Below, piece after piece: positions 19,543-26,312 of a DNA stretch of 64,000 bases (the stretch's first letter is position 1; every line of letters starts with the position of its first letter). This stretch comes from Phenylobacterium sp. (GTDB lineage Bacteria; Pseudomonadota; Alphaproteobacteria; Caulobacterales; Caulobacteraceae). The position numbers and the translations under genes are program-made. The notes under the pieces were generated by a model. The model did no database searches and was not told the origin of the DNA. It saw nothing but the letters and a program-made list of their open reading frames with translations. The stretch lies in contig NZ_PNLB01000005.1 in NCBI RefSeq assembly GCF_013822795.1, positions 1 to 64,000 of the forward strand, written 5' to 3'.

Positions 19543-20390
19543 GGCCGGGCGCCCTGCGAGATGAGGAGGGTGGGCGCGGACGCAACCCCTGATCGTATCG
19601 TGCAGACGCGGGTGCCGGGCTTTCGGCCGGTTTTCACCTCGGAAACGTCGAAACCTGCCGAAGCGATGCGGGCCTGGGCGGCGTCGATGTCGGCCACTTG
19701 CCAGGCAAGGCCTCCGAAGGTGTCCGGAGCGTCGGAAACCTGCCGGTCGAGGCGGGCGGCGAACTCCACGACGCTATCGGCGCAGCGGAAGAATAGCTGC
19801 CGGACCTTCCAATCAGGGTTGGAGCGGTCGAGCCGCAGGTCGAGCCCGAGCTTGGCGCCGTAGACGCCCAGCGCCCGGTCCGGGTTGGGGGTGTAGATCA
19901 CCACGTGGTCGAGCTGGGCGATCGGCGCCTCGCCGGTCGGCTCAGACTGCGGCCAGGCGACGCCGTCGCGGGGCGGGGCGGTAAGCAGGATGTTGATCCC
20001 GCCGGCGGCCGCGGCGTCGAGGGTGCTGGTCGTCCAGTAGCGCTTGCGGCCGTCGTCATGCGTCGAGCGCACCGAGCGCGGCGCCGAGCCGCCGATCCCG
20101 CGCCGGGCCAGCAGGGTGTGCGCGGCCTCGATGTCCGGGGTGGTGAAGGCGATCGCCCAGATGCCTTCGCCGTGGGCGTCGAGATGGGCGCGGATGGTGT
20201 CCCCGAACGCGCCCTCGCCGTCCGCAGCGATGACGTCGAGCGCCATGTTCGGCAGCTGGAACCAGGCGTGCCGCGCGCCGCCGTCGCCGCCGACCCAGTT
20301 GGGGGCGAGGCCGAGCAGCCGCGTGTAGGCGTCGATGGCGGCGGGCAGGTCACGTACCGCCAGGGCGATGTGGTCGAGTCCAGAGATCAC
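19539..20390 (-). CDS. VOC family protein (glyoxalase-like, two modules)
   Basis: 283 residues made of two vicinal-oxygen-chelate halves: residues 1-130 beginning GLDHIALAVRDLPAAIDAYTRLLG, and about 170-283 beginning IAQLDHVVIYTPNPDRALGVYGAKLG. Each half starts with the metal-ligand His of the fold (DHIAL, DHVVI). VOC proteins include dioxygenases, glyoxalases and resistance proteins; the substrate cannot be read here. The start overlaps the stop of the membrane-protein gene by 4 nt. Members with a large N-terminal half of this kind are often grouped as glyoxalase-like domain proteins. Confidence 0.85.
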   Translation of the reverse strand: MISGLDHIALAVRDLPAAIDAYTRLLGLAPNWVGGDGGARHAWFQLPNMALDVIAADGEGAFGDTIRAHLDAHGEGIWAIAFTTPDIEAAHTLLARRGIGGSAPRSVRSTHDDGRKRYWTTSTLDAAAAGGINILLTAPPRDGVAWPQSEPTGEAPIAQLDHVVIYTPNPDRALGVYGAKLGLDLRLDRSNPDWKVRQLFFRCADSVVEFAARLDRQVSDAPDTFGGLAWQVADIDAAQARIASAGFDVSEVKTGRKPGTRVCTIRSGVASAPTLLISQGARP

Positions 20391-21106
20391 AGCGCGGCCC
20401 AGTAGGAGGGGGGATCGGGTTCGGGTTCGCTGGCGTCGAACAGCAGCCGCAACGAGGCGACGACGAACGCCGCGCCATAGAGGACCAGCAGGGCCAGGCC
20501 AGCGGCGCCGAAGCCCACCCGCCAGCGGCGCTGGACGGCGGGGTCGACCAAGAGGCGGCCGTCGGCCCGCAGGCCGAGCACCTTGCCGTTCAGGAGCTCG
20601 GCTTCAATCCGGGAGCCGCGCTCCAGACGGATCAGCGGGAACGGGCTGCCGCAGTTGCGTTCGATGCGGCAAGGCAGGATCAGCGGGCTGGCGGTGGTTT
20701 CGAGGTTGATCCCGAAACTGCGGCCGAAGGCGCCGACCTTGTCGATGTGCTCAAGCTCGCCGACGACGGTGCGGCTGGGGCCGAGGTCGGCGCGCAGGCC
20801 GGTCGCCATCAGCCAGACGCCGGCGGCGAGAATCGGCGCGCAGAGGGCGATCATCGCGGCTTCGACCGGCTTGTCGAAGCGATCGCGGTCCTCGAAGGCG
20901 GCGAGGCTCTGGCGCATGCGGAAGATCACCGCCAGCAGCCCGACCACCAGGATGTAGCCGCCCAGCAGCATCAGCGGCCCGATCTGGCCGGGTCCGCTGC
21001 CGAACATGCCGCCTTCGCCCATATAGGCGGCGGCCATGGCGCCGAGACCGGCGCAAAGGATGGGAAGCCCCCACCAGACGAGAAAGCTGGTGCGGGCGCT
21101 CATCAT
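20387..21106 (-). CDS. Unrecognised polytopic membrane protein within the leu operon
   Basis: About 239 residues with four hydrophobic segments: SFLVWWGLPILCAGLGAMAA near the N-terminus, LMLLGGYILVVGLLAVIF, MIALCAPILAAGVWLMATGL, and GLALLVLYGAAFVVASL near the C-terminus. Between TM3 and TM4 is a soluble, beta-rich domain of about 80 residues with two Cys (LPCRIERNCG). I do not recognise a family. ATG at 21106 shares one base with the leuC stop (TGATG); a second ATG follows at 21103. Frames further upstream would run into leuC. Confidence 0.75.
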   Translation of the reverse strand: MMSARTSFLVWWGLPILCAGLGAMAAAYMGEGGMFGSGPGQIGPLMLLGGYILVVGLLAVIFRMRQSLAAFEDRDRFDKPVEAAMIALCAPILAAGVWLMATGLRADLGPSRTVVGELEHIDKVGAFGRSFGINLETTASPLILPCRIERNCGSPFPLIRLERGSRIEAELLNGKVLGLRADGRLLVDPAVQRRWRVGFGAAGLALLVLYGAAFVVASLRLLFDASEPEPDPPSYWAAL

Positions 21107-22539
21107 CACATGAAGTTCCTGACGTCGGCGATATGGCCGGCGATGGCGGCGGCCGCGGCCATGGCCGGGCTCATCAGATGGGTGCGTCCGCCACGGCCCT
21201 GGCGGCCCTCGAAGTTGCGGTTCGAGGTCGAGGCGCAGCGCTGGCCCGGCGTGAGGCGGTCGGGGTTCATGCCCAGGCACATCGAGCAGCCCGGCTCGCG
21301 CCAATCGAAGCCGGCGGCCTTGAAGATGGCGTCGAGGCCTTCTTCCTCGGCCTGGGCCTTCACGAGGCCCGAGCCCGGCACGACCATCGCCCGCACATGC
21401 TCAGCGACCATCTTGCCGTGGACGAAGGCGTGCTGGACGACCTTGGCGGCCTCGCGCAGGTCCTCGATGCGGCTGTTGGTGCACGAGCCGATGAACACCA
21501 CGTCGATCTTGGCGTCCTGGATCGGCTGGCCGGCGGTCAGGCCCATGTACTCAAGGGCGCGGGCGGCCGAGGCGCGCTTGTCCGGGGTGGCGAAGCTGTC
21601 GGGATCGGGCGCCACGTCGGTGACGGCGATGACGTCCTCAGGGCTGGTGCCCCAGGTGACCAGCGGGGCGATCTTGTCGCCGTCGATGACCACCTCGCGA
21701 TCGAACACCGCGTCCTCGTCGGTGAACAGCGTCTTCCAGTAGCCGAGCGCCATTTCCCAGGCCCCGCCCTTGGGCGTGGCCGGGCGGCCCTGCATGTAGT
21801 CGAAGGTGGTCTGGTCGGGCGCGACCAGGCCGGCGCGGGCGCCGCCCTCGATGGTCAGGTTGCACAGCGTCATGCGGCCTTCCATCGACAGGTTGCGGAT
21901 CGCCTCGCCCGCATACTCGATGACGTAGCCGGTGCCGCCGGCGGTGCCGATCTCGCCGATGATGGCCAGGGCGATGTCCTTGGCGCCGACGCCGGGGGCC
22001 AGGGTCCCGTCGACGGTGACGCGCATGTTCTTCGCCTTCTTCTGGCGAAGCGTCTGGGTGGCCAGCACGTGCTCGACTTCCGAGGTGCCGATGCCGTGCG
22101 CCAGGGCGCCGAACGCGCCGTGGGTCGAGGTGTGGCTGTCGCCGCAGACGATGGTCATGCCCGGCTGGGTGCGGCCTTGCTCGGGACCGACGACGTGGAC
22201 GATGCCGTTGCGGATGTCGCCCATCGGGAAGAACTCGATCCCGTTGTCCTTGACGTTGCGCTCGAGCGTCTGGAGCTGCAGCCGCGCTTCGTCGTCAGCC
22301 ACGGCGGCGACGCCCTTAGCCTGGCCTTCGGTCGGGATGTTGTGGTCGGCGACCGCAAGCGTGCGGTCCGGACGCCGTACCGGCCGATGGTTGGCGCGAA
22401 GGCCGGCGAAGGCCTGCGGGGTGGTGACCTCGTGAATGAGGTGCAGGTCGATATAGAGGATCGTCTCGCCGTCTTGTTCTTCGACGACGTGCGCGTCCCA
22501 AATCTTGTCGTAAAGCGTCTTTCCAACCATGGCCGGCAT
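21106..22539 (-). CDS. leuC: 3-isopropylmalate dehydratase large subunit
   Basis: [4Fe-4S] aconitase-family subunit that isomerises 2- to 3-isopropylmalate with LeuD. 477 residues, normal length. Motifs: KIWDAHVV at the start, [29 protein letters not shown], the cluster ligands in [13 protein letters not shown] and [11 protein letters not shown], and RNFEGRQG. It is the first gene of the minus-strand operon leuC-membrane-VOC-exported-leuD-ABM-leuB. leuA is not in the window. Upstream is a divergent LysR gene with a CAGGTG/CACCTG palindrome between. Confidence 0.96.
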   Translation of the reverse strand: MPAMVGKTLYDKIWDAHVVEEQDGETILYIDLHLIHEVTTPQAFAGLRANHRPVRRPDRTLAVADHNIPTEGQAKGVAAVADDEARLQLQTLERNVKDNGIEFFPMGDIRNGIVHVVGPEQGRTQPGMTIVCGDSHTSTHGAFGALAHGIGTSEVEHVLATQTLRQKKAKNMRVTVDGTLAPGVGAKDIALAIIGEIGTAGGTGYVIEYAGEAIRNLSMEGRMTLCNLTIEGGARAGLVAPDQTTFDYMQGRPATPKGGAWEMALGYWKTLFTDEDAVFDREVVIDGDKIAPLVTWGTSPEDVIAVTDVAPDPDSFATPDKRASAARALEYMGLTAGQPIQDAKIDVVFIGSCTNSRIEDLREAAKVVQHAFVHGKMVAEHVRAMVVPGSGLVKAQAEEEGLDAIFKAAGFDWREPGCSMCLGMNPDRLTPGQRCASTSNRNFEGRQGRGGRTHLMSPAMAAAAAIAGHIADVRNFM

Positions 22540-22556
22540 CTAGACCCTTTCCGCCA

Positions 22557-22572
22557 CAGGTGGAAACACCTG
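22557..22572. promoter_or_regulatory. Palindrome between leuC and divergent LysR gene
   Basis: CAGGTG GAAA CACCTG, a perfect 6-bp-arm inverted repeat starting 18 nt upstream of the leuC start codon. It is in the 170-nt shared promoter region. It could be an operator or a leader hairpin of the leuC transcript. A second inverted repeat (GCCGA-N10-TCGGC, 22677-22696) lies close to the LysR gene start. Confidence 0.4.
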
Positions 22573-22709
22573 AACCGGATAAATTAACCCGCTTGCGTGG
22601 CGTTTTGGGCGCGAACCGCGCGTCGTCGTGCGCCGATCTCTTGTCGGGGTGGAAAATCCCGCCCCCACCTGCATTTGCCGAATTTTGCAGATCGGCTATT
22701 CATAAGCGC

Positions 22710-23612
22710 ATGGCGAACGCCGATTGGGACCTGTTCCAGAGCCTGCATGCCGTGCTTCAGGCTGGCAGCCTGTCGGCGGCGGCCAAGGCGCGTGGCCTGA
22801 CCCAGCCGACCCTGGGTCGCCACATCGAGGCGCTGGAGCAGAAGCTGGGGGCGCCGCTGTTCCTGCGCTCGCCCCGCGGCCTCACCCCGACCGACCTCGC
22901 CCATCAGCTGGAAAGCCATCTGGCCGAGATGCACGCCGCCGCGGCCGCGGCGCTGCGCGACGCCTCCGGCTCGGCCGACCAGCTGAAAGGCGCGATCCGC
23001 ATCACCGCCAGCCAGATCATGGGCGCCGAGGTCCTGCCGTCGATCCTCGGGGCCTTCCGCCGTGAGCACCCCGAGATCGATATCGAGCTGGTGCTGTCCA
23101 ACCGCGCCGAGGACCTGTCGCGACGCGACGCCGACATCGCCGTGCGCATGGTGCGTCCGACCCAGGGGGCGCTGGTCGCCCGCAAGGTCGGCAACATCGG
23201 GGTCGGGTTCTATGCCTCGCCCGAATACATCGAGTGCTTCGGCGCGCCGCAGACCCTGGAGGAGCTGACCGAGCACACGGTCGTCGGCTTCGACCGTGAG
23301 ACGCCGGCGCTGCAGGCCCTGGCCGACCTGAAGTTGCCCTGGGAGGTCAGCCGCGAGCTGTTCGCCTTCCGCTCGGACAACGACCTGGCCCAGATCGCCG
23401 CGATCCGGGCCGGGGTCGGAGTCGGCGCCTGCCAGCACCAGATCGCCCGCCGCTACGGACTGACGCCGCTGCTGGCCAACGCCTTCGGCTTCGAGCTCGA
23501 GGTGTGGATAGCCATGCACGAGAACCTGCGCGGCCACCGGCGCATGCGGCTGATGTTCGATCACCTGGTCGCCGGCTTCCAGGCCTTCATCGCCGAGGGG
23601 CGCAAGGCGTAG
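22710..23612 (+). CDS. LysR-family transcriptional regulator
   Basis: 300 residues. The N-terminal helix-turn-helix is FQSLHAVLQAGSLSAAAKARGLTQPTLGRHIEALEQKLGAPLF, typical of LysR, followed by an effector-binding domain (IRITASQIMGAEVLPSIL ... DIAVRM). ATG at 22710 is the only start that places the HTH at the usual position. It is divergent from leuC across 170 nt, the common LysR target arrangement, so control of the leucine operon is plausible. I cannot exclude autoregulation only, or action on distant genes. Confidence 0.9.
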   Translation: MANADWDLFQSLHAVLQAGSLSAAAKARGLTQPTLGRHIEALEQKLGAPLFLRSPRGLTPTDLAHQLESHLAEMHAAAAAALRDASGSADQLKGAIRITASQIMGAEVLPSILGAFRREHPEIDIELVLSNRAEDLSRRDADIAVRMVRPTQGALVARKVGNIGVGFYASPEYIECFGAPQTLEELTEHTVVGFDRETPALQALADLKLPWEVSRELFAFRSDNDLAQIAAIRAGVGVGACQHQIARRYGLTPLLANAFGFELEVWIAMHENLRGHRRMRLMFDHLVAGFQAFIAEGRKA

Positions 23613-23618
23613 GTCCCG

Positions 23619-24167
23619 ATGGCCGCGCGTATCCATATCGTCGGGGCCTCGTCCTCGGGGACGACCACCTTGGGCGCGGCGCTGGCCGAGCGGCTGGCGG
23701 TCGCGCACCTCGACACCGACGACTTCTTCTGGGAGGCGACCCAGCCGCCGTTCACCGCCAAGCGCCCCGAGGCGCAGCGGGTGGCGATGATGGAAGCGGA
23801 GGTGGCCGGGGCGCCGTCGTGGGTGATTTCCGGCTCGCTGATCGGCTGGGGCGACGTGTTCGTCCCGCGCTTCAACCTGGTGGTCTTCCTGCACGTGCCG
23901 CACGCGGTCCGGATGGCGCGGCTGATGGCCCGCGAGCGGGAACGGTATGGCGCGGCGATCGAGCCGGGCGGGGCGATGCACGCGGCGCACCTTGAATTCC
24001 TGGCCTGGGCGCAGGCCTACGAGACGCCGGGCTTCCCGGGCCGCAGCCTGGAGCGGCACCGGGCCTGGCTGGCGGCGCTGAGCTGCCCGGTGGTGGAGAT
24101 CGTCGGCACGCCGAGCCTGGAGGAGAGCGTGGCGCGGGTGCTGGCGGCTGTGGGGTCGGATCGATGA
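23619..24167 (+). CDS. P-loop nucleotide kinase-like protein
   Basis: 182 residues of the adenylate-kinase-like P-loop fold. The N-terminal strand-loop IHIVGASSSGTTTLGAALAERL corresponds to Walker A, but the usual Lys is replaced by Thr (GxxxxGTT). The same GASxSGTTT form is, as I recall, common in this small family, followed by HLDTDDFFWEATQPPFTAKR. It lies 6 nt after the LysR stop and may be co-transcribed. Substrate unknown; whether it binds ATP in the ordinary way is open. Confidence 0.78.
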   Translation: MAARIHIVGASSSGTTTLGAALAERLAVAHLDTDDFFWEATQPPFTAKRPEAQRVAMMEAEVAGAPSWVISGSLIGWGDVFVPRFNLVVFLHVPHAVRMARLMARERERYGAAIEPGGAMHAAHLEFLAWAQAYETPGFPGRSLERHRAWLAALSCPVVEIVGTPSLEESVARVLAAVGSDR

Positions 24168-24170
24168 CGT

Positions 24171-24295
24171 CCCTCTCCCCGCTTGTGGGGAGAGGTTAGG
24201 TGAGGGGTTGCGCTGCGGAGCAGCGCCTTGCTGAGGTCGGTGGCGCGGCGAGGCCCTAGCCCCCTCACCCTACCCTCTCCCCGAGGGGAGAGGGA
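24171..24295. repeat. Dispersed palindromic repeat, copy 1
   Basis: Intergenic element that begins CCCTCTCCCCGCTTGTGGGG, continues with GAGAGG and AGGTGAGGGG, and ends CCCCCTCACCCTACCCTCTCC followed by CCGAGGGGAGAGGGA. Both ends are hairpins and the whole can fold back on itself. Two further copies are at 47172-47287 (opposite orientation) and 52387-52497. All three lie just outside gene ends. Such GC-rich elements are common in alphaproteobacterial genomes; they may act as transcription stops or be mobilised short repeats. Confidence 0.75.
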
Positions 24296-24303
24296 AAAGG
24301 ACG

Positions 24304-24936
24304 CTAGCGCGTAAGCAAGCCCGGCAGCTGCGCCATGGCGGTGAAGATCTCGGCGCCGGCTTCGGCGAGGTGACGGCCGCCGTCGGGGGCGTAGCCGAGG
24401 GCGCGCATGCCGGCGGCCTTGGCGGCCTGGACGCCGGCCAGGGAGTCCTCGACCACGACGCAGCGGATCGGATCGGCGCCGAGGGCCCGGGCGGCGTGCA
24501 GGAAGAGGCCGGGGTCGGGCTTCCAGCTGCCGACCTCGTAGGCGCTGAAGATCCGGCCTTCGAAGCGCGTGGCCAGGCCGGTCAGGCGCAGGGTCTGGTC
24601 GAGCTTGGCGAGCGGTCCGTTGGAGGCGACGCAGATCGGCGCGGCGATGGCGTCGAGCGCGGCGTGCACGCCCTCGACCGCGCGCAGGTCGGCTTCGAAG
24701 GCCGCGGCGGTGGCGGCGCGGACCTCGGCGATGAAGCCGGGCGCGACCGGCGCGCCGGCGCGGCGTTCGATCTCGGCCACGCAATCGGCGATCTTCAGGC
24801 CGCGGAACACGGCCAGCGCCTCGGCCGCGTCCATCGGCGCGCCGGCGGCGGTGGCGGCCTGAGCCATCACCGCCAGGGCGATCTCCTCGCTGTCGACCAG
24901 CACGCCGTCGGAGTCGAAGATGACCAGATCGACCAT
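24304..24936 (-). CDS. HAD-superfamily phosphatase (phosphoglycolate phosphatase-like)
   Basis: About 210 residues. Motif I IFDSDGVLVDSE holds the nucleophile Asp; motif II is CVASNG; the Lys is in GSWKPDPGLFLHAA; motif IV is VVEDSLAGVQAAKAAGM. An alpha-helical cap sits between motifs I and II, as in HAD-IA enzymes. The ATG at 24936 is preferred over a GTG three bases upstream. The substrate is likely a small sugar phosphate or phosphoglycolate, not determinable here. It is next to the thioesterase gene on the same strand, 5 nt apart from that gene's stop. Confidence 0.88.
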   Translation of the reverse strand: MVDLVIFDSDGVLVDSEEIALAVMAQAATAAGAPMDAAEALAVFRGLKIADCVAEIERRAGAPVAPGFIAEVRAATAAAFEADLRAVEGVHAALDAIAAPICVASNGPLAKLDQTLRLTGLATRFEGRIFSAYEVGSWKPDPGLFLHAARALGADPIRCVVVEDSLAGVQAAKAAGMRALGYAPDGGRHLAEAGAEIFTAMAQLPGLLTR

Positions 24937-24941
24937 CACGC

Positions 24942-25757
24942 CTAGCCGCGCGCGACGTGCATCATGTTCGAGCCGCCGCTGGCGACCAGCCGGCCGTCGG
25001 CGGTCCAGACTCGGGCCTGGCCGTGGATCAGGCCGGCGATGGCCGTGTCGGCGTGGGCGTCGACCAGCAGCCAGTCGGCCGGGCCGGCGCTCTGGTGGAA
25101 CCAGACGGTGACGTCGAGACTGGGGGCCACATAGTTGGGCCGGTCGGCCAGGCCGCGGTGGTGGGTCGGCCAGAGCAGGGTGTCGATCAGGATCAGCGGC
25201 CGGCAGGCGTCGAGGAAGGCGTCGCCGCGCTCATAGCCGACGAAGCTGTACCACTCGCGCAGCAGGGCGGGGCCCGGCGGGCGCGGCTGGTCCCAAGGGA
25301 TGAAGTTCAGCGGCTTGGAGTCGATGTTGTTCCAGAAGCCGCTGATCTGATCCTTGCCGACGTGCTCGGCGATGGTCTTCAGGCCCTCGGGGCCGGCGAC
25401 GTCGGGCATCACCGCCTGCGTGGTGACCGGGCCGGCGTCCTTGCTGGTGGTCCAGACTTGGGCCTGCAGGAAGGTCTTGCCGTCCTGGACCAGGGCGACG
25501 TTGAGCAGCCAGGCGTTACGGCCGGTCTTCACCGGCGTGACCTGCGCCTCCACCGGCGCGAACTTGGCGACCGACAGGTACTGGACCGAGATGGTCGCCG
25601 GACGGTGGCCTTCCGGGACCACGGCGCTGGCCGCGCGCAGGGCGACCGAGGCGACGTAGCCGCCGTTCGGGCCCCAGATGTTCCAGTCGCTGTGCAGGTC
25701 GGCCCGCAGGACCTCCCCGTCGCGGACCACCGCGGTGTCGAGCTGAAGCGCGCCCAT
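24942..25757 (-). CDS. Acyl-CoA thioesterase, double hotdog
   Basis: About 271 residues with two hotdog halves: HSDWNIWGPNGGYVASVALRAA (N-terminal half) and RPNYVAPSLDVTVWFHQSAGPADWLLVDA (C-terminal half), as in TesB-like thioesterase-superfamily proteins. I chose ATG at 25757 because GGGGGA lies about 8 nt upstream; a second ATG at 25763 is too close to that site. It hydrolyses acyl-CoA esters, chain length unknown. It is followed after 5 nt by the HAD gene and probably forms a two-gene operon with it. Confidence 0.83.
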   Translation of the reverse strand: MGALQLDTAVVRDGEVLRADLHSDWNIWGPNGGYVASVALRAASAVVPEGHRPATISVQYLSVAKFAPVEAQVTPVKTGRNAWLLNVALVQDGKTFLQAQVWTTSKDAGPVTTQAVMPDVAGPEGLKTIAEHVGKDQISGFWNNIDSKPLNFIPWDQPRPPGPALLREWYSFVGYERGDAFLDACRPLILIDTLLWPTHHRGLADRPNYVAPSLDVTVWFHQSAGPADWLLVDAHADTAIAGLIHGQARVWTADGRLVASGGSNMMHVARG

Positions 25758-25918
25758 CTGCATTTCCCCCACTGCAATCTGGCGGGGCAGATAAGCCAAG
25801 CTTCGCCATTGGCGGTAGTGCGGCGTGAGCACACCGGCCAGCAATCGCGTGCGACGGGCGGTTCGCGGTCGATTGCGGCGGCGGCCTCGCGCTAGAGAGC
25901 CGGCAGGAGGCCTGACCC

Positions 25919-26308
25919 ATGCTGACCGGCGGATGTCTTTGCGGCGAGGTGCGCTATGCGGCGCAGGGCGAGCCGATCAATGTGCGCGTCTGCCATTGCC
26001 GGCTGTGCCAGCGGGCGATCGGGGCGGCGTTCAACGCCCGTGCGCTCTATGCGGTCGAGGCCGTGAGCGTGAGCGGGCCGGTCGGGACCGCGCACTCCTC
26101 CGAGGGGCTGAAGCGCGGCTTCTGCACCCAGTGCGGGACGACGATCTTCTCCAAGCGCGAGGCGCTGGGGATCATGGGCCTGACCAGCGGCAGCATGGAC
26201 GACCCGAGCGGCTTTGCGCCGAGCGACCACATCTGGGTGTCGAGCAAGCAGCCCTGGCTGAAGCTGGACGACGGCCTGCCGCAGTATGCGGAAGGACCGC
26301 CGGCCTAA
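25919..26308 (+). CDS. GFA / CENP-V family zinc protein
   Basis: 129 residues of the family named for glutathione-dependent formaldehyde-activating enzyme. The zinc ligands are visible: GGCLCGEVRY, VCHCRLCQRAIG and FCTQCGTTIF, giving the Cys sets of the fold. ATG at 25919 has AGGAGG at 25905-25910. Members bind glutathione or serve other thiol chemistry; formaldehyde activity is not certain. It is convergent with polA, with only 4 nt between stops. Confidence 0.88.
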   Translation: MLTGGCLCGEVRYAAQGEPINVRVCHCRLCQRAIGAAFNARALYAVEAVSVSGPVGTAHSSEGLKRGFCTQCGTTIFSKREALGIMGLTSGSMDDPSGFAPSDHIWVSSKQPWLKLDDGLPQYAEGPPA

Positions 26309-26312
26309 GTCC

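Noticed and set aside
24171..24295. CRISPR or insertion sequence
   Set aside because: Single palindromic element, no regular spacer array and no transposase frame.
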